DNA from: Bryobacterales bacterium
GTDB taxonomy: Bacteria; Acidobacteriota; Terriglobia; Bryobacterales; Bryobacteraceae
Length of the DNA stretch: 5,265 nucleotides
Assembly (NCBI GenBank): GCA_025353235.1
Contig: JANXQZ010000664.1
Coordinates: 1 to 5,265 of the forward strand
Direction: 5' to 3'
Shown here: piece by piece, positions 1 through 5,265 of the stretch
Layout: the number at the start of each line of letters is the position of its first letter
Position numbering within the stretch: position 1 is the first letter of the stretch
Made by a program: the position numbers and the translations under genes
The notes under the pieces: generated by a model
Databases searched by the model: none
The model's input: only the letters and a program-made list of their open reading frames with translations
Told to the model about the DNA's origin: nothing

Positions 1-42
1 GCCTTGATGAGGGCCTTAACAAAGGCCGAAACGAAGGCCCTT
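1..42 (-). repeat. 12-bp periodic tail repeat (GxxxG coding) spanning a TAA stop
   Basis: GCC occurs at 1-3, 13-15, 25-27 and 37-39, an exact 12-bp spacing. On the minus strand each copy is the glycine codon GGC in the frame of the Rpn-like gene. The frame reads EKGLRFGLC, then the stop at 16-18, then GPHQG, so the period runs unbroken through the stop. Family tails usually read like EKGxxxGxxxG, so this is probably one tail with a nonsense change. The repeat may continue past the window edge. Confidence 0.7.
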
Positions 43-672
43 TTCATACAAACCCCGCATGAAAGAATCTTTCATTGGATCGAACACTACAGGCATTTTC
101 GCCACCTCCCTAGAAACTTCTTCGCCCAACCCTCTCAACCCAGAGAGTATCAAAAGCAATCGTATTGCCCGCTGCCGCTCTTCCAAAGGAAACGTCAAAA
201 GCCGCTCCAAGCTTCTTCGGATTCTTGCTCGGGGCTCAGGAGTAGGGCAAAGGACGGCCAAAACAACATCGCCTGGCAGCGAACTCCCGGCCAATTCGTC
301 TCCGTTGAAGTCTCGAATATCCAGGGCTTGGTATTCAAAACGGAGTTTCGGGTGCTCCAAGCTCCCGCCCATCCGCATTCGGTCGTCTCCCAAGTACAGA
401 ACTACTTGCAGCGGCGGCACATCATATTGCTGGCACAATTGAGCATAGTAGTCCAGCATTCGCCAATTCATCCGAGCATCGTTATAACTCTGAAATTCCA
501 AATGGAAGAGACAGCCGTTTTCCAGCCAAGCAACCAGATCCGCGCGAGGCGCTCGCGTCAGGGCAAACTCCGTATTCAGCCACTGCCGCGGCGATGCGCC
601 CCCTAGCCGATCAAATAGGCTCGTGCCAGCACTCTGAAAAAGCTCTTTTAATGCCCGGTCGAAATCCTGCAT
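16..672 (-). CDS. Rpn/PD-(D/E)XK nuclease-like protein (transposase_31/YhgA-type), tail probably truncated
   Basis: This probably encodes a member of the Rpn (recombination-promoting nuclease)/PD-(D/E)XK family, known for DNA endonuclease activity and, in some members, phage defence. In the 218-residue product that starts at the ATG at 670-672, the opening MQDFDRALKELFQ matches the family's usual N-terminus. It is followed by an acidic residue (E35), the motif ADLVAW with D45, and a strand ending LEFQS (E59, Q61), which together form a D...ExQ variant of the nuclease core. A basic helical region (PRARIRRSLERLL) follows. An in-frame GTG at 718-720 would add 16 residues, but these do not look family-like and neither start has a strong ribosome binding site. 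The C-terminus has the 4-residue glycine periodicity typical of the family but stops at TAA 16-18, with the pattern continuing in frame beyond it. It diverges from the protease gene at 756. Family assignment is fairly sure; activity is unknown. Confidence 0.75.
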   Translation of the reverse strand: MQDFDRALKELFQSAGTSLFDRLGGASPRQWLNTEFALTRAPRADLVAWLENGCLFHLEFQSYNDARMNWRMLDYYAQLCQQYDVPPLQVVLYLGDDRMRMGGSLEHPKLRFEYQALDIRDFNGDELAGSSLPGDVVLAVLCPTPEPRARIRRSLERLLTFPLEERQRAIRLLLILSGLRGLGEEVSREVAKMPVVFDPMKDSFMRGLYEKGLRFGLC

Positions 673-685
673 TGCTAAGCTGCCC

Positions 686-695
686 AGGGCGCCCT
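686..695. promoter_or_regulatory. Perfect 10-bp palindrome AGGGCGCCCT upstream of the Rpn-like gene
   Basis: AGGGC/GCCCT is a perfect dyad lying 14 bp upstream of the preferred ATG of the Rpn-like gene, in the interval between it and the divergent protease gene. It could be an operator. A GC-rich palindrome of this size also arises by chance, and if the GTG at 720 is used it is coding sequence. Confidence 0.2.
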
Positions 696-722
696 CCCTG
701 CCCTGCAAACAGATTAGCACCG

Positions 723-737
723 GAGCGAGCCTCGCTC
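723..737. promoter_or_regulatory. 7-bp inverted repeat GAGCGAG-C-CTCGCTC between divergent genes
   Basis: The 7-bp arms are perfect around a single central base. As an RNA hairpin it would form about 6 bp with a 3-base loop. It lies directly upstream of the protease ribosome binding site and between two divergent genes, so an operator is conceivable. No recognised regulator motif is matched. Confidence 0.25.
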
Positions 738-744
738 AAAGGGG
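738..744 (+). promoter_or_regulatory. Candidate ribosome binding site (AAAGGGG) of the metalloprotease gene
   Basis: AAAGGGG ends 11 bp before the ATG at 756. The purine run is only a moderate match to the Shine-Dalgarno consensus and the spacing is long. It is still the best site near the start that places the signal peptide at the N-terminus, and so it supports 756 rather than 594. Confidence 0.45.
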
Positions 745-755
745 TACAATGGCCC

Positions 756-1592
756 ATGAGACTGTACCCGGTAGCTGGGCAAATGTTATTCGGCTGCTTG
801 ATCGTTCTCCTTCCCTTACCTTCTAAAGAAGCTCCCCAAGGCACCTGGATGAATGATCGAGAAATCACGCAGGAACTCCGCGCGGAAGGGATGCGGTACG
901 ACCGAGATAATGCAACTCTCTACTTTGAGAAGAACGCACTTCCTACCGAGCAGATGGACACTTTCGCCGATCTGGTCAATCAAGGGATCAAAGATATAGA
1001 AGCGCTGCTCAAGCTTCCCTTGGAGCGGAAACGAGCGCAGTCCGGCAACATCTTCTATTTCGTCAGTTCCAAGATCGACATCGGAAGGTCACGAGGACGA
1101 TCGGTGTTCCTTCCGGCCTGGCGCGTCCAGAGCAAAGCGGCTCCCTACCTGCATGAGACAACGCACATCCTGGCACAGTGTAGTGAGTGCCCGATGTGGT
1201 TTAGCGAAGGGTACGCCTCCTGGATGCAAAGCTACATCAGCGAGAACATCGGCGGGTATGACGCCGCAGTATTCGCAAAACACGGTAATCGCGGAGTGGA
1301 CGCGGACGCGGCGCACTGGCTGGCCTCTCCCAATGGACGGGCTGTTCTGCCGTTCGTGTTAGAAGGCGGAGAGCCGCCCGACATCGTCGCCGAACGGCAC
1401 GCCGTGGGAGCGCCCTTCTACGTTCTCGCGCAATCGTTGGTGAAGCATGTCGTTTCGCTGGCAGGAATCGACAAGGTTAACGGTCTGGCGCACTGCCAAG
1501 ACTTCAACGCCGAACTTGCAACCGCGACGGGCAAGGCTCCCGAAGATCTGAAGAAAGACTGGCTAGCTACACTACGCCGCGAAGCACATTAG
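756..1592 (+). CDS. Exported gluzincin-type zinc metalloprotease, peptidase MA-like
   Basis: This 278-residue protein is probably a secreted or periplasmic zinc-dependent peptidase. HETTH (residues 133-137) supplies two zinc-binding histidines and the catalytic glutamate. WFSEGYASW follows, with E151 as the likely third ligand, 13 residues after the second histidine. This short HExxH...WxxEGxA arrangement is that of the peptidase MA-like gluzincins. The C-terminal TGKAPEDLKKDWLATL also resembles the closing helix of that family. The first 30 residues have a hydrophobic run (MLFGCLIVLLPLP) fitting a signal peptide or anchor. LFGC is a poor lipobox because the hydrophobic stretch continues after the cysteine. 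The ATG at 756 is chosen because it directly precedes this signal and AAAGGGG lies about 11 bp upstream; the in-frame ATG at 594 would run through the neighbouring gene. An odd feature is CxxC (C142, C145) in the active-site loop. The substrate is unknown. Confidence 0.75.
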   Translation: MRLYPVAGQMLFGCLIVLLPLPSKEAPQGTWMNDREITQELRAEGMRYDRDNATLYFEKNALPTEQMDTFADLVNQGIKDIEALLKLPLERKRAQSGNIFYFVSSKIDIGRSRGRSVFLPAWRVQSKAAPYLHETTHILAQCSECPMWFSEGYASWMQSYISENIGGYDAAVFAKHGNRGVDADAAHWLASPNGRAVLPFVLEGGEPPDIVAERHAVGAPFYVLAQSLVKHVVSLAGIDKVNGLAHCQDFNAELATATGKAPEDLKKDWLATLRREAH

Positions 1593-1602
1593 GAGACCTG
1601 CC

Positions 1603-3186
1603 CTAGTTCGGCTTCACCGTGGGATACTGAATCCCTAACTGTTCCAGATAAGTGCCGTACTTCGACGAGTCATAGTAGAACTTCCGCATCTGCTCGCGAT
1701 ATTGCGCCATGATCTTTTCATTCAAAAAGATAGCTGGCTGATCCTGCGGACGCATGATCGGCTGGTACTTCGTCTCTTTCGTTTGCACCGCGTTGAAGTA
1801 GTCCCACGCCTGCTTGATCAACTCTGGATTCAGAAGCAGATCCGCCATAGTCATTGCCTGCACCTTTGCTCCCGCGAGCGTTCCCTTGTGGGCGATCGGC
1901 GTCGCCATGGCGATCGCATTCGACCAATTGTGGCCAGGCAGGTTCGGAATGTTCGCCGGATAATTGAGCGTGACAGTAGGCACGTTCCACGAAATGTCGC
2001 CAATATCGTCGGAGCCGCCGCCCATGCGATTCTCCTGCTCAGCCGGGGGCTTGAACTCCTCCACTTTCAGATCGAGACCCTTCGCGGGAACTTTTAACTC
2101 CTTCTGCACTGCCTTCGCGAGTGCTTGGTCAGCCTCGCTCCATTGAGGCAGCCCTACCTCCTTGATGTTGGCGTACATCGTTTCAGCAATCGTTTTATTC
2201 ATGTGAGTTGGCCATGCGGAGCCCAGCACGCGCGAAGTCCACGTAGTGTTGGTCATGAGGGCAGCGCCTTTAGCCATGTCGTCCCCTATTTGCCATAGGT
2301 CTTTGATGTGCGCATAATCGAGTTCGCGGAAGTAGTACCAAACGCTCGCGCTCGGCGGCACCACGTTGGGCTGATCGCCGCCATTCGTGATCACGTAGTG
2401 AGATCGCTGCTGCAAGCGCAAATGCTCCCGCCGGAAGTTCCAGCCAACGTCCATCAATTCCACGGCATCGAGCGCGCTTCGTCCTCTCCACGGAGCGGCC
2501 GCCGCGTGCGCGCTCTCGCCCTTGAACTGGTATTCCACCGAGACCAGACCGCTTTGAGGGCTCTCGCCCCACGTCGCCTTCAGATTTGATCCGACATGAG
2601 TGAACAGCACGACGTCCACGCCTTTGAAAGCCCCTGCACGCACGAAATACGCTTTCGAACCAAGCTGCTCTTCGGCCACGCCGGGCCAGATCTTGATCGT
2701 TCCTGGGATGTGTTCGCGCTCCATCAGATGTTTCACCGCGATAGCCGCCACGATGTTCAGCGGTTCGCCGGAATTGTGACCTTCGCCATGGCCAGGAGCG
2801 CCTTCGATGATCGGGTCGTGCCAAGCCACTCCTGGTTTCTGAGAGGCTTGCGGGATGCAGTCGATGTCTGAGCCTAGGGCAATCACAGGCTTGCCCGAGC
2901 CCCAGGTAGCCATCCATGCGGTAGGAATCCCGGCCAGCCCGCGCTCGATCTGAAACCCTTCGCGCTCCAGAATGCCTGTCAGATACTTTGAAGTCTCGAA
3001 CTCCTGGAAGCCAAGTTCCCCGAAGCTGAAAACCGTATCCACCATGACTTGGGTTTGCTTTTGCATGGAGTCGATTTCCTTGGCCAGAGCGGCCTTGAAG
3101 GCAGCTTCTTTCTTCGCCTTGGCTATGTCGACGGGCGGCGCGGCGAGCAACGCCAAAGGCAGCAGCGCGAGAACAAACTTGAGCAT
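1603..3186 (-). CDS. Secreted M20-family amidohydrolase, AbgB-like
   Basis: A 527-residue exported hydrolase related to the M20D peptidases and to AbgB, the p-aminobenzoyl-glutamate hydrolase subunit, so it probably cleaves an amide bond in an N-acyl or N-aryl amino acid or dipeptide-like substrate. MLKFVLALLPLALLA is a clear signal peptide. GSDIDCIP (105-112) is the M20 metal motif, and PGHGEGHNSG (131-140) corresponds to the family's HxCGH motif with Glu at the Cys position. VAEEQLGS (170-177) carries the catalytic glutamate and a ligand; FTHVG has H197. ESAHAAAAPWRGRSALDAVE (224-243) is the dimerisation-domain signature, very like AbgB. GGSDDIGDISWNVPTV follows near 390, and H419 in LPGHNW is the likely last ligand. 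The protein is longer than AbgB, with a tail of about 70 residues (WDYFNAVQ to YPTVKPN). The start is supported by AAGGAGG 3 bp upstream. It may be co-transcribed with the sigma factor gene, 54 bp upstream. The exact substrate is unknown. Confidence 0.92.
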   Translation of the reverse strand: MLKFVLALLPLALLAAPPVDIAKAKKEAAFKAALAKEIDSMQKQTQVMVDTVFSFGELGFQEFETSKYLTGILEREGFQIERGLAGIPTAWMATWGSGKPVIALGSDIDCIPQASQKPGVAWHDPIIEGAPGHGEGHNSGEPLNIVAAIAVKHLMEREHIPGTIKIWPGVAEEQLGSKAYFVRAGAFKGVDVVLFTHVGSNLKATWGESPQSGLVSVEYQFKGESAHAAAAPWRGRSALDAVELMDVGWNFRREHLRLQQRSHYVITNGGDQPNVVPPSASVWYYFRELDYAHIKDLWQIGDDMAKGAALMTNTTWTSRVLGSAWPTHMNKTIAETMYANIKEVGLPQWSEADQALAKAVQKELKVPAKGLDLKVEEFKPPAEQENRMGGGSDDIGDISWNVPTVTLNYPANIPNLPGHNWSNAIAMATPIAHKGTLAGAKVQAMTMADLLLNPELIKQAWDYFNAVQTKETKYQPIMRPQDQPAIFLNEKIMAQYREQMRKFYYDSSKYGTYLEQLGIQYPTVKPN

Positions 3187-3189
3187 GTC

Positions 3190-3196
3190 CCTCCTT
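3190..3196 (-). promoter_or_regulatory. Strong ribosome binding site AAGGAGG of the amidohydrolase gene
   Basis: On the minus strand AAGGAGG is followed by GAC and then the ATG at 3184-3186. The match to the Shine-Dalgarno consensus is full, although the 3-bp spacing is shorter than usual. It is the only strong site I see in the window and fixes the start just before the signal peptide. Confidence 0.75.
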
Positions 3197-3240
3197 CGAG
3201 ACTAGGAAGTGGTTAGTCTAGCACCCCTTTTTAAGCGGGC

Positions 3241-3837
3241 TCAAGCAGTCGTGAAGGGATCCAGATGCGCCAGCTCTCGCCGCAGGCTCTCGTATGCCCG
3301 AAATAGCAGCGACTTAAGCGCCGGGACCGAACAGTTCAGCACTTCCGCAATCTGGGTGTAATCCAGTGCTTCGTATTTGTGCATCAGAACGGCCGTGGCC
3401 TGCTTTTCAGGAAGCCGATCCACGGCAGCCCGCACCTCGTTCGCCTGAATCTCACGAATCATCAGTTCATCCATGCGCGGAGCGGCGTCCTGGAACTCGA
3501 ACGTTCGAACCATCGTAGACAACTGATCCACATGCAGTTCGGCCGTCTGCCGCCGCGTATCGCGACGCCAGTTCAGTGCGATATTGGTGGTGATGCGGAA
3601 GAGCCAAGTCGTAAACTTCGCGCTGGGTTCATAGCGCTCGCGCGACCGGTACACGCGAATGAAAACATCCTGAGCCAGTTCCTCGGCGATCGCGCGATTC
3701 CGAATCATTCGAAACAGGTGATTCACCACCGACAGGCGATGGCGCCTGAGCAGAGTCTCGAAGCTTGGCGCATCTCCATGGCGCACCTGCACCATAAGCA
3801 GCGAATCCGGATCCGCCAAAGCAAAGTCGACTGTCAT
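3241..3837 (-). CDS. ECF-type RNA polymerase sigma factor (RpoE-like sigma-70 family)
   Basis: This 198-residue cytoplasmic protein is an extracytoplasmic-function sigma factor that directs RNA polymerase to a specific promoter set. Region 2 spans about residues 26-92 (FETLLRRHR, AEELAQDVFIRVYRSRERY, KFTTWLFRITTNIALNWRRD), containing the usual core-binding and -10 recognition elements. A linker of about 40 residues leads to region 4 at about 136-190 (VDRLPEKQATAVLMHKYEALDY, then the helix-turn-helix IAEVLNCSVPALKSLLFRAYESLRREL). Length and order are normal and nothing is missing. The ATG at 3835-3837 gives the usual N-terminus (ADPDSLLMVQVRHGD) but lacks a clear Shine-Dalgarno site. No anti-sigma gene adjoins it: the next gene downstream is the amidohydrolase and the one upstream is the unknown protein at 3914-4690. 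Its regulon and signal cannot be told from the sequence. Confidence 0.95.
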   Translation of the reverse strand: MTVDFALADPDSLLMVQVRHGDAPSFETLLRRHRLSVVNHLFRMIRNRAIAEELAQDVFIRVYRSRERYEPSAKFTTWLFRITTNIALNWRRDTRRQTAELHVDQLSTMVRTFEFQDAAPRMDELMIREIQANEVRAAVDRLPEKQATAVLMHKYEALDYTQIAEVLNCSVPALKSLLFRAYESLRRELAHLDPFTTA

Positions 3838-3879
3838 TGATTAACAAACGTTGACGAAGTCGCTGGCGTTACCGCTCAC

Positions 3880-3909
3880 TTGTAAAGATTCGTTATAACG
3901 GGCTTACAA
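3880..3909. promoter_or_regulatory. Nested dyad upstream of the sigma factor gene
   Basis: TTGTAA at 3880-3885 and TTACAA at 3904-3909 form a 6-bp inverted repeat. Between them lies the perfect 10-bp palindrome CGTTATAACG at 3891-3900, its centre offset by 1 bp. The element fills much of the 76-bp gap upstream of the sigma factor and starts 43 bp before its ATG, a sensible place for an operator. I see no classic ECF -35 box (GGAAC) that would suggest autoregulation. Chance AT-rich symmetry is possible. Confidence 0.3.
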
Positions 3910-3913
3910 ACCT

Positions 3914-4690
3914 TTACGACTTCTTGAGATGCTCTGGAAAAACAGCGTAGCCTTCGGGCGGAGAATACAAGGTGTACATGAGTTCCAGCCGCTTGCGCAA
4001 GTGACGCGTAGACAATTGGCGCGGACCGGTCTCCACGTCGATGTCACAGCAGATGCCATGCAAATAGAGCGTGAGAGTATCTATGAATGACTGACGAGCG
4101 TAGTCGCGAAAGAGCTTAGTGTCTCCGCGCACGTTGGTCTGACGGCGAACCAAGGCTTGCTTTAATCGCCAGCCATCCTCGTCAACTTCGCCGTGAACCG
4201 CGGCGCCCACTTCTTCGCGCAGCAAGCCCAAGTATGCCCCTCGAGCTTCGGGGGACCAGCGGTCACTCATCAGACCTGCCAGCATTTGGAAGAGATAGTA
4301 ATGATATTCGGCAACCTCCTGGTCCTTGAGCGCGAAAATCAGAACCTCTTCTTTCGCCTTCGCCAGTCTGACCTGGGAGGCCCAAAAAAGGCGGTTCTCG
4401 GGAGGTTTTTCAGTGCAGACGAACTCTCCAGTTAGTTTGCCCTTGCCTTTCTCGTTTACACGTTCAAGGTAAGGCACCAGCATGATAGAGATCTTCGGAA
4501 GTACGGCGGCAATGGTCGGAGGCAATGCGGAAATCGGTTCTTCGAGATATTCTCTCAGATCCTCTTCACTCAGCGGCGCCGAAGCGCAGAAATAGGAAAA
4601 GTTGGTACTGAGCGGAATCATCTCGCTGCGGAACCGTTCCGCGAACTGTCCGACGCTCAATTTTGAAAGATCGGCTTGATGAGCGGACAT
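3914..4690 (-). CDS. Conserved-looking helical protein of unknown function
   Basis: I do not recognise this 258-residue protein. It has no signal peptide or evident membrane span, so it is probably cytoplasmic. Composition is mixed and charged and suggests an alpha-helical fold. Notable stretches are LSEEDLREYLEEPISALPP (40-58), a basic linker (NEKGKGKLTG, 79-88), RLFWASQVRLAKAKEEVLIFALKDQEVAEYH (100-130, given as one helical block), VDEDGWRLKQALVRRQTN (169-186), HGICCDIDVETGPRQL (211-226, adjacent Cys pair C214-C215) and the ending LYSPPEGYAVFPEHLKKS. Its coding quality is like that of its neighbours. The ATG at 4688-4690 is preferred. An alternative ATG at 4715-4717 would add nine residues and overlap the DinB start codon, and the longest frame, to 4831, would run deep into the DinB gene. 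Neither start has a good ribosome binding site. It lies upstream of the sigma factor on the same strand, but a functional link is only inference. Confidence 0.7.
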   Translation of the reverse strand: MSAHQADLSKLSVGQFAERFRSEMIPLSTNFSYFCASAPLSEEDLREYLEEPISALPPTIAAVLPKISIMLVPYLERVNEKGKGKLTGEFVCTEKPPENRLFWASQVRLAKAKEEVLIFALKDQEVAEYHYYLFQMLAGLMSDRWSPEARGAYLGLLREEVGAAVHGEVDEDGWRLKQALVRRQTNVRGDTKLFRDYARQSFIDTLTLYLHGICCDIDVETGPRQLSTRHLRKRLELMYTLYSPPEGYAVFPEHLKKS

Positions 4691-4707
4691 CGAGTGTGGT
4701 AAACCCC

Positions 4708-4716
4708 AGTGTAGCA
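4708..4716 (-). promoter_or_regulatory. Possible extended -10 element (TGCTACACT) for the unknown gene
   Basis: On the minus strand TGCTACACT matches the TGn-TATAAT extended -10 form at TGn and four of the six following bases. It would place the transcript start near 4701, about 11 bases before the ATG at 4690, giving a very short leader that would fit the missing Shine-Dalgarno site. No good -35 box is seen, and the element overlaps the DinB start codon. Confidence 0.22.
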
Positions 4717-5225
4717 TGTCCCCCGACTTTCCCGAAGCATGGATGCGCGGCCCTCTTGAAAATATCGATCCGCTGCTAGCCCCAGTGTTGTACTCCTTCA
4801 AGCAGGCCGACGAAGACATATCCCGCCACACAGAGGGTCTGTCATCAGAGGAGATGTGGGTACGCCCGCACGGATTCGGCTCGGTCGGGTTTCATATCCG
4901 CCACATCGCGGGCAGCGTGGACCGCCTGACTACCTATCTTCAGGATCGCCAGCTGAACTCGGAACAGTTGGTCGCTCTGGATCGGGAAATGGACCCTGGA
5001 GCAAGCCGTGAGGACCTGCTCGACGAATTGCAACGCGCTTTTGCGCACGCCGAACGAGTCATACGTTCCCTGGAGAGAAACGTGTTGGCCGAGACTCGCG
5101 CTGTAGGCCGAAGACGGCTGCCCACCACCGTAATCGGGCTCCTGGTCCATATCGCCGAACACACCCAGCGGCATGTCGGCCAAGCTATATCCGCTGCGAA
5201 GCTGGCCCGTGCAGCTAAGACTTAG
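4716..5225 (+). CDS. DinB-family protein (DinB/YfiT-like four-helix bundle)
   Basis: A 169-residue protein of the DinB superfamily, small four-helix-bundle proteins that usually bind a metal through three histidines; characterised relatives include thiol-S-transferases such as BstA, but the role of most members is unknown. The family signatures are GFHIRHIAGSVDRL (residues 58-71) with H63 as the likely first ligand, and VHIAEHTQRHVGQ (144-156) with H149 and H153 as the likely others. All three are present, so metal binding is probably intact. ADEDI and LSSEEMWVRP near the N-terminus also fit the family, and the length is normal. The ATG at 4716 is used here; the ATG at 4743 (MRGPLENIDPLLAPV) is a plausible alternative because many relatives begin there. 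Neither has a clear ribosome binding site. It diverges from the unknown gene with 25 bp between starts. The substrate is unknown. Confidence 0.9.
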   Translation: MSPDFPEAWMRGPLENIDPLLAPVLYSFKQADEDISRHTEGLSSEEMWVRPHGFGSVGFHIRHIAGSVDRLTTYLQDRQLNSEQLVALDREMDPGASREDLLDELQRAFAHAERVIRSLERNVLAETRAVGRRRLPTTVIGLLVHIAEHTQRHVGQAISAAKLARAAKT

Positions 5226-5265
5226 ATTTGCCAGCTTTCTCGATCTTCGCCCAGGTGTCCCGCAG
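5215..5265 (-). CDS. Possible C-terminal fragment of a convergent gene, running off the window
   Basis: From the right edge the minus strand reads LRDTWAKIEKAGKSKS and then TAG at 5215-5217. The lysine-rich ending looks like a natural protein C-terminus and would overlap the 3' end of the DinB gene by 11 bp, a common arrangement for convergent genes. Only 16 codons are visible, so this is suggestive only and no function can be given. Confidence 0.35.
   Translation of the reverse strand: MRDTWAKIEKAGKSKS

Noticed and set aside
4..606. Plus-strand open frame of 200 codons opposite the Rpn-like gene
   Set aside because: It has no family resemblance and low-complexity, Gln/Arg/Pro-rich content, while the opposite strand carries a recognisable nuclease core.
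594..755. 54-codon N-terminal extension of the metalloprotease
   Set aside because: It would overlap the Rpn-like gene and put the signal peptide internally; the ATG at 756 fits better.
820..831. CTTCTAAAGAAG symmetric sequence
   Set aside because: Short, inside the signal-peptide coding region of the protease, and within chance expectation.
2270..2917. Minus-strand open frame of 215 codons overlapping the amidohydrolase in another frame
   Set aside because: Arg-rich shadow of the real gene, with no motifs and no ribosome binding site.
3218..3240. Terminator-like symmetry (AGCaCC...GGGCT) after the sigma factor gene
   Set aside because: Only about 5 bp with a bulge, and on the minus strand no U-run follows, so it is not a credible intrinsic terminator.
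3379..3840. Plus-strand open frame of 153 codons opposite the sigma factor
   Set aside because: Antisense shadow; the sigma factor on the other strand has complete regions 2 and 4.
4663..4705. Possible plus-strand promoter for DinB (TTGAAA or TTGATG as -35)
   Set aside because: No acceptable -10 box at 16-18 bp from either hexamer.
4845..5183. Minus-strand open frame of 112 codons opposite the DinB gene
   Set aside because: No recognisable features; the DinB histidine motifs on the plus strand explain the coding signal.

Overview
The window looks like an ordinary, gene-dense stretch of a bacterial chromosome with six substantial protein genes, a possible fragment of a seventh at the right edge, and no RNA genes, CRISPR arrays or insertion sequences that I can see. 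Base composition is moderately GC-rich by eye. The protein styles fit the Acidobacteriota, possibly a Solibacter/Bryobacter-like soil organism. They include an exported AbgB-like amidohydrolase with a GHGEGHN motif, a short DinB-fold protein, an acidobacterial-looking ECF sigma factor and a peptidase-MA-like gluzincin. This assignment rests on recalled family resemblance and is inference.

Layout, left to right. (1) A minus-strand Rpn/PD-(D/E)XK nuclease-like gene, 16-672. Its glycine-periodic C-terminal tail is cut by a TAA, although the same reading frame keeps its periodicity to the window edge. (2) Diverging from it, a plus-strand exported zinc metalloprotease with HETTH and WFSEG, 756-1592. 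The 83 bp between the two preferred starts hold two short perfect dyads. (3) Convergent with the protease and 10 bp away, a minus-strand secreted M20 amidohydrolase, 1603-3186. (4) Upstream of it on the same strand, an ECF sigma factor, 3241-3837. (5) Further upstream on the same strand, a helical protein of unknown function, 3914-4690. (6) Diverging from that with 25 bp between starts, a DinB-family protein on the plus strand, 4716-5225. (7) At the right edge, a short minus-strand reading frame (stop at 5215-5217) that may be the C-terminus of a convergent gene.

Genes 5, 4 and 3 lie in series on the minus strand with gaps of 76 and 54 bp, so co-transcription of at least the sigma factor and the amidohydrolase is possible but unproven. 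No anti-sigma factor gene is next to the sigma factor. I see no defence island, biosynthetic cluster or convincing new system. The most interesting points are the interrupted glycine-periodic tail of the Rpn-like gene, the Cys-to-Glu change at a presumed metal ligand of the amidohydrolase, the CxxC inside the protease active-site loop, and the unrecognised protein at 3914-4690.
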